Shown here one piece after another: positions 54,535-64,000 of a DNA stretch of 64,000 nt. How positions within the stretch are numbered: the first letter of the stretch is position 1; each line of letters starts with the position of its first letter. The notes under the pieces are model-generated. The model had not been told where the DNA came from, made no database searches, and saw only the letters and a list, made by a program, of their open reading frames with translations. The stretch is from Rhizobacter sp. Root1221 (lineage in GTDB: Bacteria > Pseudomonadota > Gammaproteobacteria > Burkholderiales > Burkholderiaceae_C). Made by a program: the position numbers and the translations under genes. The stretch lies in assembly GCF_001425785.1 (NCBI RefSeq), contig NZ_LMDI01000020.1:1-64000 (forward strand). The letters run 5' to 3'.

Positions 54535-56519
54535 TGGAACGCGTTTCCGACACGGCACCCCTGGCCCGGCGCGAGCGCCCGGCCAGCGAGGTGCCGCTGA
54601 TCCAGCTGAAGGGGGTCACGAAGACCTACCGCAACGGCGAGCTCGCGGTCACCGTGTTGCACGGTGTCGACCTCGAGATCTACGAGGGCGAGTTCGTCGC
54701 GATCATGGGCGCGTCGGGCTCGGGCAAGTCGACGCTGATGAACATCCTCGGCTGTCTCGACAAACCGAGCAGCGGCAGCTACCACTTCATGGGCCGCGAC
54801 GTGTCGCAGCTCGGCCGCGACGAACTGGCCCGGTTGCGCCGCGACGACTTTGGCTTCGTCTTCCAGAGCTACAACCTGATCGCCAGCGCCAGCGCGGCCG
54901 AGAACGTCGAGGTGCCGGCCATCTACTCGGGCCTCGACACGGTCGAACGCCACGAACGCGCGAAAGCGCTGCTCACCGAACTCGGCTTGCAGGACAAGCT
55001 CGTGAACCGCCCGAACCAGCTGTCGGGCGGCCAGCAGCAGCGCGTGTCGATCTCGCGCGCGTTGATGAACGGCGGGCGCATCATCCTCGCCGACGAACCC
55101 ACCGGCGCCCTCGACAGCAAGAGCGGCGCCGACGTGATGCGCCTGCTGGCCGACCTGTCCGCCCGCGGGCACACGGTCATCCTGATCACGCACGCGCGCG
55201 AGGTGGCCGACCACGCCCACCGCCTGATCGAGATCCGCGACGGCAACATCCTGTCCGACCAGGGCCCCGCCCCGGTCCATCCCACGCAGCAGCCGTTCGT
55301 GCGGCCCGTGGTGCCGCGCGAAGGCACCCACATCGGTGACATCGTCGAGGCCGCGCGCATGGCGTTCCGCTCGCTGCGGGCCAACATGTTCCGCGCCGCG
55401 TTGACGCTGCTCGGCATCGTGATCGGCGTGGGCTCGGTGATCGCCATGCTGGCCATCGGCGACGGCGCCAAGCAGCAGGTGATCGACCGCATCAGCGCGA
55501 TGGGCTCGAACCTGCTGCTCGTGCGCCCCGGCGCGCCGAACCAGCGCGGCTTCAGCAGCACCGCCACGCTGGTGCTGGCCGACGTGTACGCGGTGGACGA
55601 GGTGCCCAACGTGCTCGCGGCCGTGCCGGAGCAGAGCAGCACCGCCACGTTGCGGGTGGGTACGTCCGACGTCAGCACCAGCGTCAACGGCACGTCGTTC
55701 AAGTTCCCCATCGCGCGCCAGTGGCCGGTGGCCAAGGGCAGCTTCTTCAGCGAAGACGACGAGACGAGCTACGCCACGGTGGCGGTGCTCGGCGAGACGG
55801 TGGCGAAGGCCCTGTTCCCCGACACGGAACCGGTGGGCCAGTTCGTGATGATCAACAACCTGCTGTTCCAGGTGGTGGGGGTGATGAGCGCCCGCGGGGC
55901 CTCCCCGATGGGCAGCGACCAGGACGACGTGGTGTTCGTGCCGTACGCGACGAGCAGCCTGCGGCTGTCGGGCCAGCGCTACTTGCGCAACGTCACGGTG
56001 GCGGTGGACGACGTGTCGCGCATCGATGACACCCAGACCGAGGTGGAAGCGCTGCTGGCCGAACGCCACGGGATGGTGGACTTCCAGATCCGCAACATGG
56101 CCTCGATCATCGAGGCCACCGCGGAGACACAGAACACGCTGACCATCCTGCTGGGCTCCATCGCGGCCATCTCGCTGCTGGTGGGGGGCATCGGCGTGAT
56201 GAACATCATGCTGGTGTCGGTCACCGAACGCACCCGCGAGATCGGCATCCGCATGGCCACCGGCGCGCGGGAGGCCAACATCATGCAGCAGTTCCTGATC
56301 GAGGCCGTCGTGGTCTCGGCCCTCGGCGGCGCCATCGGCGTGGCCGGCGGGCTGGCCACCGCGGCCATCATCGGCGCCTTCGGCACCCCCATCCAGTACT
56401 CAGTCGCGCCGGTCGTCCTCGCCTTCGGCTGTGCGTTCGCCACCGGCCTCGTGTTCGGTTACCTGCCCGCCAAGAAGGCGGCGAAGCTCGACCCCGTGGT
56501 CGCGCTGTCGGCGGAATGA
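54534..56519 (+). CDS. macB: MacB-like ABC transporter (fused ATPase and permease)
   Basis: 661 residues. N-terminal ATPase: [20 protein letters not shown] (Walker A), [14 protein letters not shown] signature, [10 protein letters not shown] (Walker B). One transmembrane helix at about 285-305 opens the MacB_PCD domain, a large periplasmic region follows, and three further helices close the protein ([60 protein letters not shown]). It uses ATP hydrolysis to drive a periplasmic bellows. It exports macrolides, lipopeptides or siderophores in relatives; the TonB receptor downstream is separately promoted. Its ATG overlaps the stop of macA by one base. Confidence 0.93.
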   Translation: MERVSDTAPLARRERPASEVPLIQLKGVTKTYRNGELAVTVLHGVDLEIYEGEFVAIMGASGSGKSTLMNILGCLDKPSSGSYHFMGRDVSQLGRDELARLRRDDFGFVFQSYNLIASASAAENVEVPAIYSGLDTVERHERAKALLTELGLQDKLVNRPNQLSGGQQQRVSISRALMNGGRIILADEPTGALDSKSGADVMRLLADLSARGHTVILITHAREVADHAHRLIEIRDGNILSDQGPAPVHPTQQPFVRPVVPREGTHIGDIVEAARMAFRSLRANMFRAALTLLGIVIGVGSVIAMLAIGDGAKQQVIDRISAMGSNLLLVRPGAPNQRGFSSTATLVLADVYAVDEVPNVLAAVPEQSSTATLRVGTSDVSTSVNGTSFKFPIARQWPVAKGSFFSEDDETSYATVAVLGETVAKALFPDTEPVGQFVMINNLLFQVVGVMSARGASPMGSDQDDVVFVPYATSSLRLSGQRYLRNVTVAVDDVSRIDDTQTEVEALLAERHGMVDFQIRNMASIIEATAETQNTLTILLGSIAAISLLVGGIGVMNIMLVSVTERTREIGIRMATGAREANIMQQFLIEAVVVSALGGAIGVAGGLATAAIIGAFGTPIQYSVAPVVLAFGCAFATGLVFGYLPAKKAAKLDPVVALSAE

Positions 56520-56529
56520 TCCCTTGCCC

Positions 56530-57969
56530 ATGACACCCCACTTCCCTACCCTCTGGCGCATGCGCGTCGTCGCACTCGCGGCCGCCGCGCTGCTGGCCGC
56601 CTGCGCCACGCCCATCGAAACCACCCGGCCGGACCTGGACCTGCCCACCACCTGGACCGAAGCCTCGTTTGCCGGCGCTTCCACCCGCGCGCTCGAACGC
56701 GACTGGTGGCGTGCGTTCAACTCCGGCGAACTGGTGCGCCTCATCGGCGAGGCGCAAGGCACGAGCCCCGACCTGCGCATCGCCGCGGAGCGGGTCACGC
56801 AGGCCGAACTGGCTGTGCGCCTGGCTGGCTCGTCGCTGTTCCCTCAACTGAGCGTGGGGGCCGACACCCGCGCCGGCTACGCGCGCGCGAGGGGCGAGGC
56901 CGGTGTGGGCACGCAGCGCACCAGCGCATCCATCGGAATCAACTACGAGATCGACCTGTGGGGCCGTGTGGCGGCCGTCAACAGCAGCTCGAAGGCCGTG
57001 CTGCGCGGCACCCGCTACGACTTCGAGACGGCACGGCTCACGCTGACCACCGGCGTCGCCAATGCGTACTTCCAGGTCGTGGCCACGCGCATCCGCCTCG
57101 ACGTGGCGCGGCGCAACCTCGCCATCGCCGAGAAGCTCTATTCGATCGTCGAGGCACGCTACCGCAACGGCGCGGCATCCGCGCTCGACCAGAGCCGCCA
57201 GCTGAGCACGGTGCTCACGCAACGCGCCGCCATCCTGCCGCTCGAGGTGCAGGAACGGCAGGCGCTCAGCGCCCTCGCCATCCTGCTGGGCCGCGCGCCG
57301 CAGGGGTTCACCGTGGCCGCCACCGACTTCACCGGCACGGCCGTGCCCGAGGTGACCGCAGGCCTGCCATCGGACCTGCTGACACGCCGGCCCGACATCG
57401 CGTCGAGCGAAGCGTCACTGGCCGCCGCCGATGCCGACGTGGCCGCCGCCCGCGCGGCGCTGCTGCCCACCGTGTCGTTGTCGGGCGCCGCGGGGCTGGC
57501 GAGCGACTCGTTGCTCAGGCTCGCGAACCCGGCCTACAGCGTCGAGATCGCCGCCTCCATCCTGCGCACGCTGTTCGACGCGGACGACAAGCGCAATCAG
57601 GTGCAGGTGAGCGAGTCGTCGCGCCGCGCACTCGTCGAAACCTACCGCCGCGACGTGTACGCCGCGCTGAAGGAGGTGGACGACGCGCTCGGCAACGTGG
57701 GCCGCTACCGCGAAGAGGAGCGAACCCAGTTGGTCATCCGCGACGAGGCCCAGCGCGCGCTGAACCTGTCCGAGGTGCAGCTGCGCGAAGGGGCGGAAAC
57801 GCTCAGCACGCTGCTCGACGCGCAACGCACGCTCTTCACGGCGGACGACACGCTCGCGCAGATCCGCCTGTCGCGCCTGACGGCCGCGCTCGACCTGTTC
57901 AAGGCCCTCGGCGGCGGCTGGACGCTGCCGGCCGGCGACCCCACGGCCGCGCCCCGCGCCCCAGGCTGA
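56530..57969 (+). CDS. NodT-family outer-membrane factor lipoprotein
   Basis: 479 residues. Lipoprotein signal with LLAAC (lipidated Cys about residue 27). Two homologous OEP repeats form the helical barrel: NYEIDLWGRVAAVNSSSKAV is the family hallmark, with SDLLTRRPDIASSEASLAAAD in the second half and a C-terminal EGAETLSTLLDAQRTLF. It provides the outer-membrane channel for the MacAB-type pump. Alternative ATG at 56560 still carries the signal. It lies 10 bases after macB, completing the macA-macB-OMF operon. Confidence 0.9.
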   Translation: MTPHFPTLWRMRVVALAAAALLAACATPIETTRPDLDLPTTWTEASFAGASTRALERDWWRAFNSGELVRLIGEAQGTSPDLRIAAERVTQAELAVRLAGSSLFPQLSVGADTRAGYARARGEAGVGTQRTSASIGINYEIDLWGRVAAVNSSSKAVLRGTRYDFETARLTLTTGVANAYFQVVATRIRLDVARRNLAIAEKLYSIVEARYRNGAASALDQSRQLSTVLTQRAAILPLEVQERQALSALAILLGRAPQGFTVAATDFTGTAVPEVTAGLPSDLLTRRPDIASSEASLAAADADVAAARAALLPTVSLSGAAGLASDSLLRLANPAYSVEIAASILRTLFDADDKRNQVQVSESSRRALVETYRRDVYAALKEVDDALGNVGRYREEERTQLVIRDEAQRALNLSEVQLREGAETLSTLLDAQRTLFTADDTLAQIRLSRLTAALDLFKALGGGWTLPAGDPTAAPRAPG

Positions 57970-58050
57970 GCCTCGTCCTCCCGGCGTGACGCGGTCGTAT
58001 GGATCGCGCCACGCCATGTCAGGAATGCGACACATTTCTTGACGAACGAC

Positions 58051-58069
58051 AATGAGAATGATTATCATC
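58051..58069. promoter_or_regulatory. Fur box upstream of TonB receptor
   Basis: AATGAGAATGATTATCATC is a near-consensus 19-base Fur operator. It overlaps the probable -10 region of a promoter with TTGACG at 58039-58044. The receptor ATG is 72 bases downstream. Iron-replete repression is expected. Confidence 0.85.
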
Positions 58070-58140
58070 CGCCGTTACCAGCGCGTGGAGAGCTCCGCGC
58101 CGGGCAGAGAAAAATCATCAACGTCGTTGGAGAACGAGCC

Positions 58141-60474
58141 ATGGCTCACATCAAAAGCCGCAAGCACACTGTTGCGCGCGCACTGCCCTCGCGGCTGTCC
58201 CAGACCACCGCCGCGCTGGCCCTGATGGCCATGCCGGCTGCCGTATTCGCCCAACAAGCCGGCCCCGCCGCCACGGACACGCTGCCGGCCGTGAAGGTGA
58301 AGGCCGCCGTCGAAAACGACTACAAGGCCGAGAAGTCGTCGTCGCCCAAGTTCACGCAACCGCTGGTCGACACGCCGCAGACCATCACGGTCATCAAGAA
58401 GGAAATCCTGCTGCAGCAAGGCGCCACCACGCTGAGCGAGGCGCTGCGCAACACCCCGGGCATCACGTTCCAGATGGGTGAAAACGGCAACACGCAGACG
58501 GGTGACTCCATCTTCATGCGCGGGTTCGACACGCAGCAGAGCATCTTTGTCGATGGCATCCGTGACGTGGGTTCCGTCAGCCGCGACACGTTCAACCTCG
58601 AACAGATCGAAGTGGTCAAGGGCCCGGCCGGCGCCGACATCGGCCGTGGCTCGCCTACCGGCTACATCAACCTGTCCACGAAGGTGCCCACGCTGGTGGA
58701 CGCCGCCTCAGGCTCGGTCACGATCGGCAGCGGCAGCAAGAAGCGCGTCACGGGCGACTTCAACACCTCCGTGCCTGCGCTCGGCGACGGCACCGCCGTG
58801 CGCCTGAACGTGATGAAGGAAGACAGCGGCAAGGTCGAGCGCGACTACGTCAAGAACGAGAGCTGGGCGTTCGCCCCGTCGCTGGCGCTGGGTCTCAACA
58901 CCCCCACCCGCACGTACCTGTACTACCTCCACGTCGAGCAGGACAACATTCCCGACGGCGGCATGACGGTGTTCGGCATGCCGGGCTACCGCCTGTCGAA
59001 CGACCAGCAAACCGCACTCACCGCCGCTGGCGTGGGTTCGGTGGCCGCGCCGTCGCGCAGCAACTTCTATGGTTTGGCCAGCGACTACGACCGTGTCAAG
59101 GTCGACATGTTCACGGCCCGCATCGAACACGACCTGAAGCCCGGTGTGACCGTGCGCAACATCTCGCGCTTTGGCCGCACCGAGCAGAAATACGTGCTGA
59201 CCGGCGTCAACGCGGTCAACGTGGGCAACTCCACGAGCAGCACCAACGCCACCACAGGCGTGGTAACGGTCACGCCCGCACCGGCGGGGGTTTCGGCCTC
59301 GGACCCGTCCACCTGGATCGTCGCGCGCAGCCGCCAGGGCAAGAACCAGGAAAACCAGATCCTGACGAACCAGACGAGCTTGAATGCCGACATCACGGCC
59401 TGGGGCCTGAAGCACTCGATCGTCTCCGGCATCGAGTTCATGCAGGAGAAGCAGAGCGCCCTCGGCTTCTCGACCTCCGGCACCAACACGCCGGCCAACC
59501 TGTACAACCCGGACCGCAACGCCTCATTCGCCACGGTGAACCCTTCGGGCGCGCGTACCACCGGCCAAACGACCACCGCCGCCGTGTACGCGTTCGACAC
59601 GCTGAAGATCAACGAGGCGTTCCAGGTCAACGGCGGCCTGCGCTTCGAGAAGTACAAGACCACGTACGACAACGTCGCGGCGGCACAGACCGTCGAGAGC
59701 CTGGGCAAGGTGGGTGACCTCGTCACGTGGAAGCTGGGTGCACTCTGGAAACCGGCCACCAACGGCAGTGTCTACATCGCCTACGGCACGTCGCAGAAGC
59801 CGCCCGGCAGCGACAGCGGCACGCTCAGCTCGTCCACGACAAGCGCGAACAACCCGAACGTCGATCCGTCCGAAGCGTCGAACATCGAGATTGGCACGAA
59901 GTGGGACCTGCTGGACAACCGCCTGGCGGTGACCGCTGCGCTGTACCGTGCCACCAACAAGAACGACGTGGTAGCCCAGGACACCGTGACGAACGAAGTC
60001 ATTGCACTCGGCGAAAAGCGCGTGGACGGCATCGAGCTGTCTGCCGCCGGAATGATCACGAACGAATGGCAACTCAGCACCGGCCTGGCGCTGATGGAAA
60101 CCGAGATCACCTCCACCAACAACGCACTCCAGCAAGGGGGTGAACTGCCGTGGTCGCCGAAGCTCGCCTTCACGTCGTGGACCACCTACAAGCTGCCATA
60201 CGGCGTGCTCGTGGGCGGTGGCGCCCGCTACCAGAAATCGGCGCTGCGCAGCAGCAACAACACGGTGTTCACGTCGGCCGGCCTGAGCCGCATGCCGTCG
60301 TACTGGGTCTTCGACGCGATGGCGTCCTACGACGTCACGAAAAACGTGTCGGTGCAGCTGAACGTCTACAACCTGGCTGACAAATTCTATTTCCAGAGCA
60401 TGAACAGCGGCGGCTCGCGTGCCACCATCGGCGCCCCGCGCTCGGCCACGCTGACCGCCAACGTCAAGTTCTGA
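58141..60474 (+). CDS. TonB-dependent siderophore receptor (catecholate/Fiu-PiuA type)
   Basis: 777 residues. Signal peptide about 1-38 (AVFA-QQ). Plug domain about 65-185: [73 protein letters not shown]. The 22-strand barrel ends in the expected C-terminal Phe (LTANVKF). The plug RDVG and GSPTGYINL pattern is that of catecholate receptors Fiu/PiuA/CirA. Start: ATG 58141 preceded by GGAG. Regulated by the Fur box at 58051-58069 and followed by a terminator at 60514, then piuC, whose product is found beside such receptors. Confidence 0.92.
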   Translation: MAHIKSRKHTVARALPSRLSQTTAALALMAMPAAVFAQQAGPAATDTLPAVKVKAAVENDYKAEKSSSPKFTQPLVDTPQTITVIKKEILLQQGATTLSEALRNTPGITFQMGENGNTQTGDSIFMRGFDTQQSIFVDGIRDVGSVSRDTFNLEQIEVVKGPAGADIGRGSPTGYINLSTKVPTLVDAASGSVTIGSGSKKRVTGDFNTSVPALGDGTAVRLNVMKEDSGKVERDYVKNESWAFAPSLALGLNTPTRTYLYYLHVEQDNIPDGGMTVFGMPGYRLSNDQQTALTAAGVGSVAAPSRSNFYGLASDYDRVKVDMFTARIEHDLKPGVTVRNISRFGRTEQKYVLTGVNAVNVGNSTSSTNATTGVVTVTPAPAGVSASDPSTWIVARSRQGKNQENQILTNQTSLNADITAWGLKHSIVSGIEFMQEKQSALGFSTSGTNTPANLYNPDRNASFATVNPSGARTTGQTTTAAVYAFDTLKINEAFQVNGGLRFEKYKTTYDNVAAAQTVESLGKVGDLVTWKLGALWKPATNGSVYIAYGTSQKPPGSDSGTLSSSTTSANNPNVDPSEASNIEIGTKWDLLDNRLAVTAALYRATNKNDVVAQDTVTNEVIALGEKRVDGIELSAAGMITNEWQLSTGLALMETEITSTNNALQQGGELPWSPKLAFTSWTTYKLPYGVLVGGGARYQKSALRSSNNTVFTSAGLSRMPSYWVFDAMASYDVTKNVSVQLNVYNLADKFYFQSMNSGGSRATIGAPRSATLTANVKF

Positions 60475-60513
60475 CGCAGGTCACGGCCGGTTCACCGGCC
60501 GGTGCGACACTCA

Positions 60514-60542
60514 GGGCCTCTTCTTCGGAAGAGGCCCTTTTT
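60514..60542 (+). terminator. Terminator between receptor and PiuC-like gene
   Basis: GGGCCTCTTC-TTCG-GAAGAGGCCC: a ten-base-pair stem closed by the very stable UUCG tetraloop, followed by five T. It lies 17 bases ahead of the next ATG, so piuC expression must depend on read-through or a promoter within it. Confidence 0.85.
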
Positions 60543-60559
60543 GCTGGAGTTTCACGATC

Positions 60560-61240
60560 ATGATGTTGCACGTGCCCGAGGTGCTCACGGCCGACGAAGT
60601 GGCCGACATCCGCCGCCGCCTCGACGCCACGCAGTGGGTCGACGGGCGCGAAACCGTGGGGCCGCAAGGGGCCCAGGTCAAGCGCAACCGGCAGTTGCCG
60701 GAGCTGTCGCCGGTGACCCAGGAACTGGGCGCGATCGTGTTGCAGGCGCTGGCAAAACAGCCGCTCTATTTCTCGGCCGCGCTGCCGCTGCGCACGGTGC
60801 CCCCGCTCTTCAACCGCTACGAGGGCGGCGAACACTACGGCGACCACATCGACGGCTCCGTGCGATCGGTGCCCGGCACCACGCTGCGGCTGCGCACCGA
60901 TGTGTCATGCACGCTGTTCCTGACCGACCCGGATGACTACGACGGCGGTGAACTCGTCATCAGTGACAGCTACGGCACGCACGAGGTCAAGCTGCCCGCA
61001 GGCGACCTGATCCTCTATCCGGCCACCAGCGTGCACCGGGTCGAACCCGTCACGCGCGGCGCGCGGGTGTGTTCGTTCTTCTGGGTGCAAAGCATGGTGC
61101 GCGACGACTGGCAGCGCAGCATGCTGTACGAACTCGATCGCAACATCCAGTCGCTGCGGGCGCGCATCGGGGATGGCGAGGAGCTCGTCGGCCTCACGGG
61201 GCACTATCACAACCTGTTGAGACAGTGGTCGGACGTGTAG
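60560..61240 (+). CDS. piuC: PKHD-type Fe(II)/2OG hydroxylase PiuC/YbiX-like
   Basis: 226 residues, the family length. Fe ligands His-x-Asp in [10 protein letters not shown] (about 97-99) and distal His in [10 protein letters not shown] (about 158); Arg in RGARVCSFF (about 168) for 2-oxoglutarate. [11 protein letters not shown] is the family core. The C-terminal helical tail [15 protein letters not shown] is also typical. PiuC/YbiX genes neighbour TonB siderophore receptors and are thought to act on iron-siderophore metabolism, without an established substrate. ATG 60560 or 60563 are equal candidates. It converges on the flavoprotein gene ending at 61258. Confidence 0.9.
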   Translation: MMLHVPEVLTADEVADIRRRLDATQWVDGRETVGPQGAQVKRNRQLPELSPVTQELGAIVLQALAKQPLYFSAALPLRTVPPLFNRYEGGEHYGDHIDGSVRSVPGTTLRLRTDVSCTLFLTDPDDYDGGELVISDSYGTHEVKLPAGDLILYPATSVHRVEPVTRGARVCSFFWVQSMVRDDWQRSMLYELDRNIQSLRARIGDGEELVGLTGHYHNLLRQWSDV

Positions 61241-61257
61241 CCCCGGGGTCACCGCGT

Positions 61258-62631
61258 CTAGTACACGTCCCTTCGGTACCGCCCCTGCTCCAGCAGCCCG
61301 TCCACCACGGGCCGCCCGAGGATTTCCACCAGCGCCGCGTCGACACCCGACGCCATGCCCTGCAGGCTGCCGCACACGTACACCGCGGCGCCGCGGCCGA
61401 CCCAGTCGCGCACCACATGGGCCACGCCACGCAGGCGGTCCTGCACGTACAGGCGCTCGGCCTGGTCGCGCGAGAAGACGAGGTCGGTGCGGGCCAGCAG
61501 GCCATCGGCCTGCCACGCCTCGATCTCGTCCCGGTAGTAGGCATCGAACGCGGCCTGGCGTTCGCCGAACACCAGCCAGCACTTGCGCCGCCCCGATGCT
61601 GCTTGCGCACGCAGGTGCCCGCGCAGGCCGGCCAGGCCCGTGCCGTTGCCAATCAGGATCAGCGGCCGCACCGCGTTGTCACCGAGGCGGAAGTTGGCAT
61701 GCGCGCGCAACCGCAGGTCGATGGTGTCACCCACCGCCGCCCCGTGAGTGAGCCAGCCCGACGCCACACCGAGGGTGCCGTCCGGATGGCACTCCTGGCG
61801 CACGAGCAGGTGCACACGGCCGTCGGCAGGCACCGAGGCGATCGAGTACTCGCGCGGCCGCTGCGGGTCGTCCGGCGCGCGCACCTGCACGAGGTCGCCG
61901 GATGCCCAGTCGGCACGTTCACCCGAGGCGGGTTCCAGTTCCAGGTGGTACGTCGGGCCGCCAGCGCTGCCCGGATTGAGGTGGGAACGCGTGACCAGGC
62001 GCCACGGCTCCCACGCCGGTGCCTGCCAGTCGGGCAGGTCGGAGGTGCCGGCCAGGTGGCTCAACCGGTGATGCCAGTCGGCCAGGGCCGTGTCGTTGGC
62101 GTTGTCCACCTCGATGCGCTCGAAGAGCGGCGACGCGCCCGCGGCACCCAGCCAGGCATCGAGCGCACGGCCGAAGCCGCAGAACTGCCTGTATCCGCGG
62201 TCGCCCAGCGCCAGCACACCGTAGTGCAACAACGGCAACGATGCGGCGCCGGCCATCAGGCGGCGCACGAACAGCGAGGCGTTGTCGGGGGCATCGCCCT
62301 CGCCGCAGGTGCTGGCGATGAACAGGGCCCGCTCGGTGGCCACCAGGTCGTCGGCCGTGACGGCCGACAGCGCCAGCAGGCGCGTGGGCACGCCGGCGGT
62401 GTGCAGGGCCTCGGCGGTCTGGCGCGCGAGCTGTTCGCCGAAACCGGTCTGGCTCGCGTAGGCCACCAGCACCGGCGGCGTGCCCCCAGGCACCCGGCGC
62501 GGCTCGGCGTGGCGGCGGTGCGCGCGCCAGCGTGCACCCCAGATGCCACCACACACCAGCAACCACGTGAGCACCACGCCGGCCGCGGCCAGTTGCCGAG
62601 CCGCGGTGGATCCCCATTCCAGCAGCATCAC
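61258..62631 (-). CDS. Membrane-anchored flavoprotein reductase (sulfite-reductase-alpha-like)
   Basis: 457 residues. One N-terminal transmembrane helix (about 10-31). Flavodoxin domain (YASQTGFGEQLARQTAEAL, STCGEGDAPDNA, LALGDRGYRQFCGFG, about 55-190) followed by an FAD/NADPH oxidoreductase module (REYSIASVPADG, IGNGTGLAGLRGHL, VYVCGSLQGMASGVD). It transfers electrons from NADPH through FAD and FMN to an unknown acceptor, not sulfite, since the haem partner is absent. Overlaps the stop of the apbE-like gene (ATGA, 62628-62631). The linked ApbE and DUF4198 genes suggest a ferric-siderophore reduction role. Confidence 0.88.
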   Translation of the reverse strand: MMLLEWGSTAARQLAAAGVVLTWLLVCGGIWGARWRAHRRHAEPRRVPGGTPPVLVAYASQTGFGEQLARQTAEALHTAGVPTRLLALSAVTADDLVATERALFIASTCGEGDAPDNASLFVRRLMAGAASLPLLHYGVLALGDRGYRQFCGFGRALDAWLGAAGASPLFERIEVDNANDTALADWHHRLSHLAGTSDLPDWQAPAWEPWRLVTRSHLNPGSAGGPTYHLELEPASGERADWASGDLVQVRAPDDPQRPREYSIASVPADGRVHLLVRQECHPDGTLGVASGWLTHGAAVGDTIDLRLRAHANFRLGDNAVRPLILIGNGTGLAGLRGHLRAQAASGRRKCWLVFGERQAAFDAYYRDEIEAWQADGLLARTDLVFSRDQAERLYVQDRLRGVAHVVRDWVGRGAAVYVCGSLQGMASGVDAALVEILGRPVVDGLLEQGRYRRDVY

Positions 62632-63635
62632 GACATCATTCCTTCGAAAGCCCGGCTCCAGCGTTCGTGCACGCGCCCATCAGCGCCCCGCACGATCGTG
62701 TGTGCGGCCAGCCCTTCGCGGTCTGCCAGCGCCAGGCCCTCGTCGGGCCCCAGCACGGTCAGCGCGGTGGACCACGCATCGGCCAGCACACATGCACGGT
62801 GCAGCACCGTCACCGAGGCCACGCCGTTGTGCACGGGCCGGCCATCGCGCGGGTCGATGGTGTGGGCATGCCGGTGGCCGGCCACCTCGAAGAAGCGGCG
62901 ATAGTCGCCCGACGTGGCCACCGCGAGGCCGTGCAGTGCCACCACGGTGTCGTCGAGCGCCGCGCCGGGCGGGGTTTCCAGGGCAACCCACCACGGCTGG
63001 CCATCGGGTTTGACACCCGTGCCCTTGAGTTCCCCTCCCACCTCGACCAGGTGGTCGTGCACACCACGACGCGACAGGTAGGCCGCGACCTGGTCCACAC
63101 CAAAGCCCTTGGCGATGCCCGAGAAATCGAGTTCGATGCCACCCGGCTGCAGCACGCGCCGCGCGCCGGCATCCACCGCCAGGCGCTCCCAACCACCCTG
63201 TTCACGCACGGCCTGGACCTCGGCGTCGGCAGGAGCCTGGAAGCCGGGTTCGTCGTAGCGGCCCGTGGGGCCGAAGCCCCACAGGTTGACGAGCGCACCG
63301 GCGGCCGGGTCGCAGGCCCCGCCGCTGCGGCGGGCCACGTCGAGCCCGTGTGCAAGCACCTCGAAGCAGGCCGGTGGCAGCACGCGCCACGTGCCGGCCT
63401 CGGCCCGGTTGAAGCGGCTCAGGTCGGACGCCGGTTCCCACGGGCTCATCTCGGCAACCACCGCGTCGAGCTGCGCCTGGATGCCCTGTTGCCACGACGG
63501 CAGGTCGGGCGCGGCCGGGCCCACGAACCGCACCGACCAGGTGGTGCCCATCGTGCGGCCCTGCAGGGTGTGCAGTTGCCCGCCGAGGGCCGGGCCGGCC
63601 GGGTCGACGTCGGCAGGGACGAGGACACGCCTCAT
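62628..63635 (-). CDS. apbE: FAD:protein FMN transferase (ApbE family)
   Basis: 335 residues. ApbE hallmarks: MGTTWSVRF near residue 30, FNRAEAGTWRVLPPACFEVL, GGIELDFSGIAKGFGVD (about 165-182), VEVGGELKGTG, TSGDYRRFFEVAGHRHAHTIDPR with the Mg/FAD Asp-rich site, and the C-terminal ADAWSTALTVLGPDEGLAL. It attaches FMN covalently to Thr of target flavoproteins in the periplasm. No signal sequence is evident from ATG 63635, so targeting or start is uncertain. Located between the DUF4198 gene and the flavoprotein reductase in one operon. Confidence 0.92.
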   Translation of the reverse strand: MRRVLVPADVDPAGPALGGQLHTLQGRTMGTTWSVRFVGPAAPDLPSWQQGIQAQLDAVVAEMSPWEPASDLSRFNRAEAGTWRVLPPACFEVLAHGLDVARRSGGACDPAAGALVNLWGFGPTGRYDEPGFQAPADAEVQAVREQGGWERLAVDAGARRVLQPGGIELDFSGIAKGFGVDQVAAYLSRRGVHDHLVEVGGELKGTGVKPDGQPWWVALETPPGAALDDTVVALHGLAVATSGDYRRFFEVAGHRHAHTIDPRDGRPVHNGVASVTVLHRACVLADAWSTALTVLGPDEGLALADREGLAAHTIVRGADGRVHERWSRAFEGMMS

Positions 63636-63657
63636 GGGGCGTCGATCTCCAGCGCGC

Positions 63658-64000
63658 TTACTGCGGAAGCACTTCCAGCGTGGCCGAGTAGCTGGCGCGG
63701 CGCACCGGTTTGTCGAGCGAACCCGACGGACCGGCCGGGGCCGCACCGGCTGCCGGGCGCGGCGAACCCCCGTGGCTGGCCGAGAGCCAGTACATGCCCG
63801 GCGCCGGCCACTTGACGCTGAACTTGCCGTCGGCATCGGTGGTGACCTTGATCTCGCCGAGCTGGTTGCGGTAGCGGATGCCACCCGGGATCACGGTGAC
63901 TTCGATGCCGGCCGCCGGTTTGCCGTCGATCAGGAAACGGAACGAGGCCTGGTCGCCCGCGAACAGGTCGTTCGGGTGCGTGATGGGCGCGAGTTCGAGG
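63658..64000 (-). CDS. DUF4198-domain protein, partial at window edge
   Basis: The C-terminal 113 residues are present; the N-terminus lies beyond 64000. Segments LELAPITHPNDLFAGDQASF, then FRFLIDGKPAAGIEVTV, GGIRYRNQLGEIKVTTDADG and WPAPGMYWLSASHGG are typical of DUF4198 (NikM-like) periplasmic proteins. These occur with TonB receptors and ApbE in iron or nickel acquisition loci. Its stop is 22 bases before the apbE start, so it is probably the upstream member of the same operon. Confidence 0.8.
   Translation of the reverse strand, partial: LELAPITHPNDLFAGDQASFRFLIDGKPAAGIEVTVIPGGIRYRNQLGEIKVTTDADGKFSVKWPAPGMYWLSASHGGSPRPAAGAAPAGPSGSLDKPVRRASYSATLEVLPQ

Noticed and set aside
1..64000. tRNA, rRNA or riboswitch genes
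   Set aside because: No intergenic stretch shows a tRNA-like cloverleaf, rRNA similarity or a known riboswitch core by eye; a covariance-model search could settle this.

Overview
The window is chromosomal DNA from a GC-rich Gram-negative bacterium, most likely a Burkholderiales betaproteobacterium of the Rhizobacter/Piscinibacter/Rubrivivax kind. This is inferred from codon and GC character, SSB and UvrA type, several LysR-regulated catabolic units, a MacAB-OMF pump with BaeRS, and the PiuC / ApbE / DUF4198 iron-uptake neighbourhood. I see no rRNA, tRNA, phage, transposase or CRISPR; the mobile-like signals are only dispersed intergenic repeats.

Region by region. 0.3-4.7 kb (minus): a ketopantoate-reductase-family protein behind a very large membrane-anchored patatin-like hydrolase. 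5.1-8.9 kb (plus): a three-gene ATGA-coupled envelope operon (sialidase-like beta-propeller, small membrane protein, LtaS-like phosphoglycerol transferase). 8.9-12.9 kb: the most unusual unit, a minus-strand operon of three genes linked by 4-base ATGA overlaps. It encodes a divergent argininosuccinate-synthase-like PP-loop ligase, a PF10014-type 2OG-Fe(II) amino-acid hydroxylase and an EamA/RhtA-type exporter, with a divergent LysR gene; it looks like a compact pathway that makes and exports a small amino-acid-derived compound. 13.0-14.7 kb: a LysR/GST divergent pair with the remnant of a second gst start. 14.8-25.4 kb: a complete malonate utilisation locus (mdcR, MatC-type carrier, mdcACDEGBH) ending in acetyl-CoA synthetase, so that acetate released by malonate decarboxylation can be activated in the same operon.

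25.6-31.1 kb: a Pro/Ala-rich lipoprotein with an SMP-30-like beta-propeller, ssb, a secreted pectin methylesterase and recQ. 31.1-36.2 kb: accessory genes set among dispersed repeats (a DUF883-like protein, a lone receiver, a hydrolase with a beta-helix-like tail, a small barrel-like protein, MipA/OmpV and a lipoprotein). 36.2-39.5 kb: a VWA-domain protein divergent from an ECF sigma / anti-sigma-like pair. 39.5-43.1 kb: uvrA convergent with a small membrane protein. 43.2-45.8 kb: an Old Yellow Enzyme, a 5'-truncated SDR and a LysR. 46.0-50.3 kb: a secreted Cys-repeat protein, a hybrid GAF/PAS histidine kinase, a structured repeat and a SWIB protein with a histone-H1-like Lys/Ala region. 50.5-58.0 kb: baeSR divergent from macA-macB-OMF lipoprotein. 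58.0-64.0 kb: a Fur-box-controlled TonB siderophore receptor, PiuC, and on the minus strand a flavoprotein reductase, ApbE and a partial DUF4198 protein.

Coding density is high, and most operons show translational coupling by ATGA or near-ATGA overlaps. Where several starts are possible, the choice rests on visible Shine-Dalgarno sequences, family length or signal peptides, as noted per entry. All family assignments are made from sequence motifs by eye; no database search was run.
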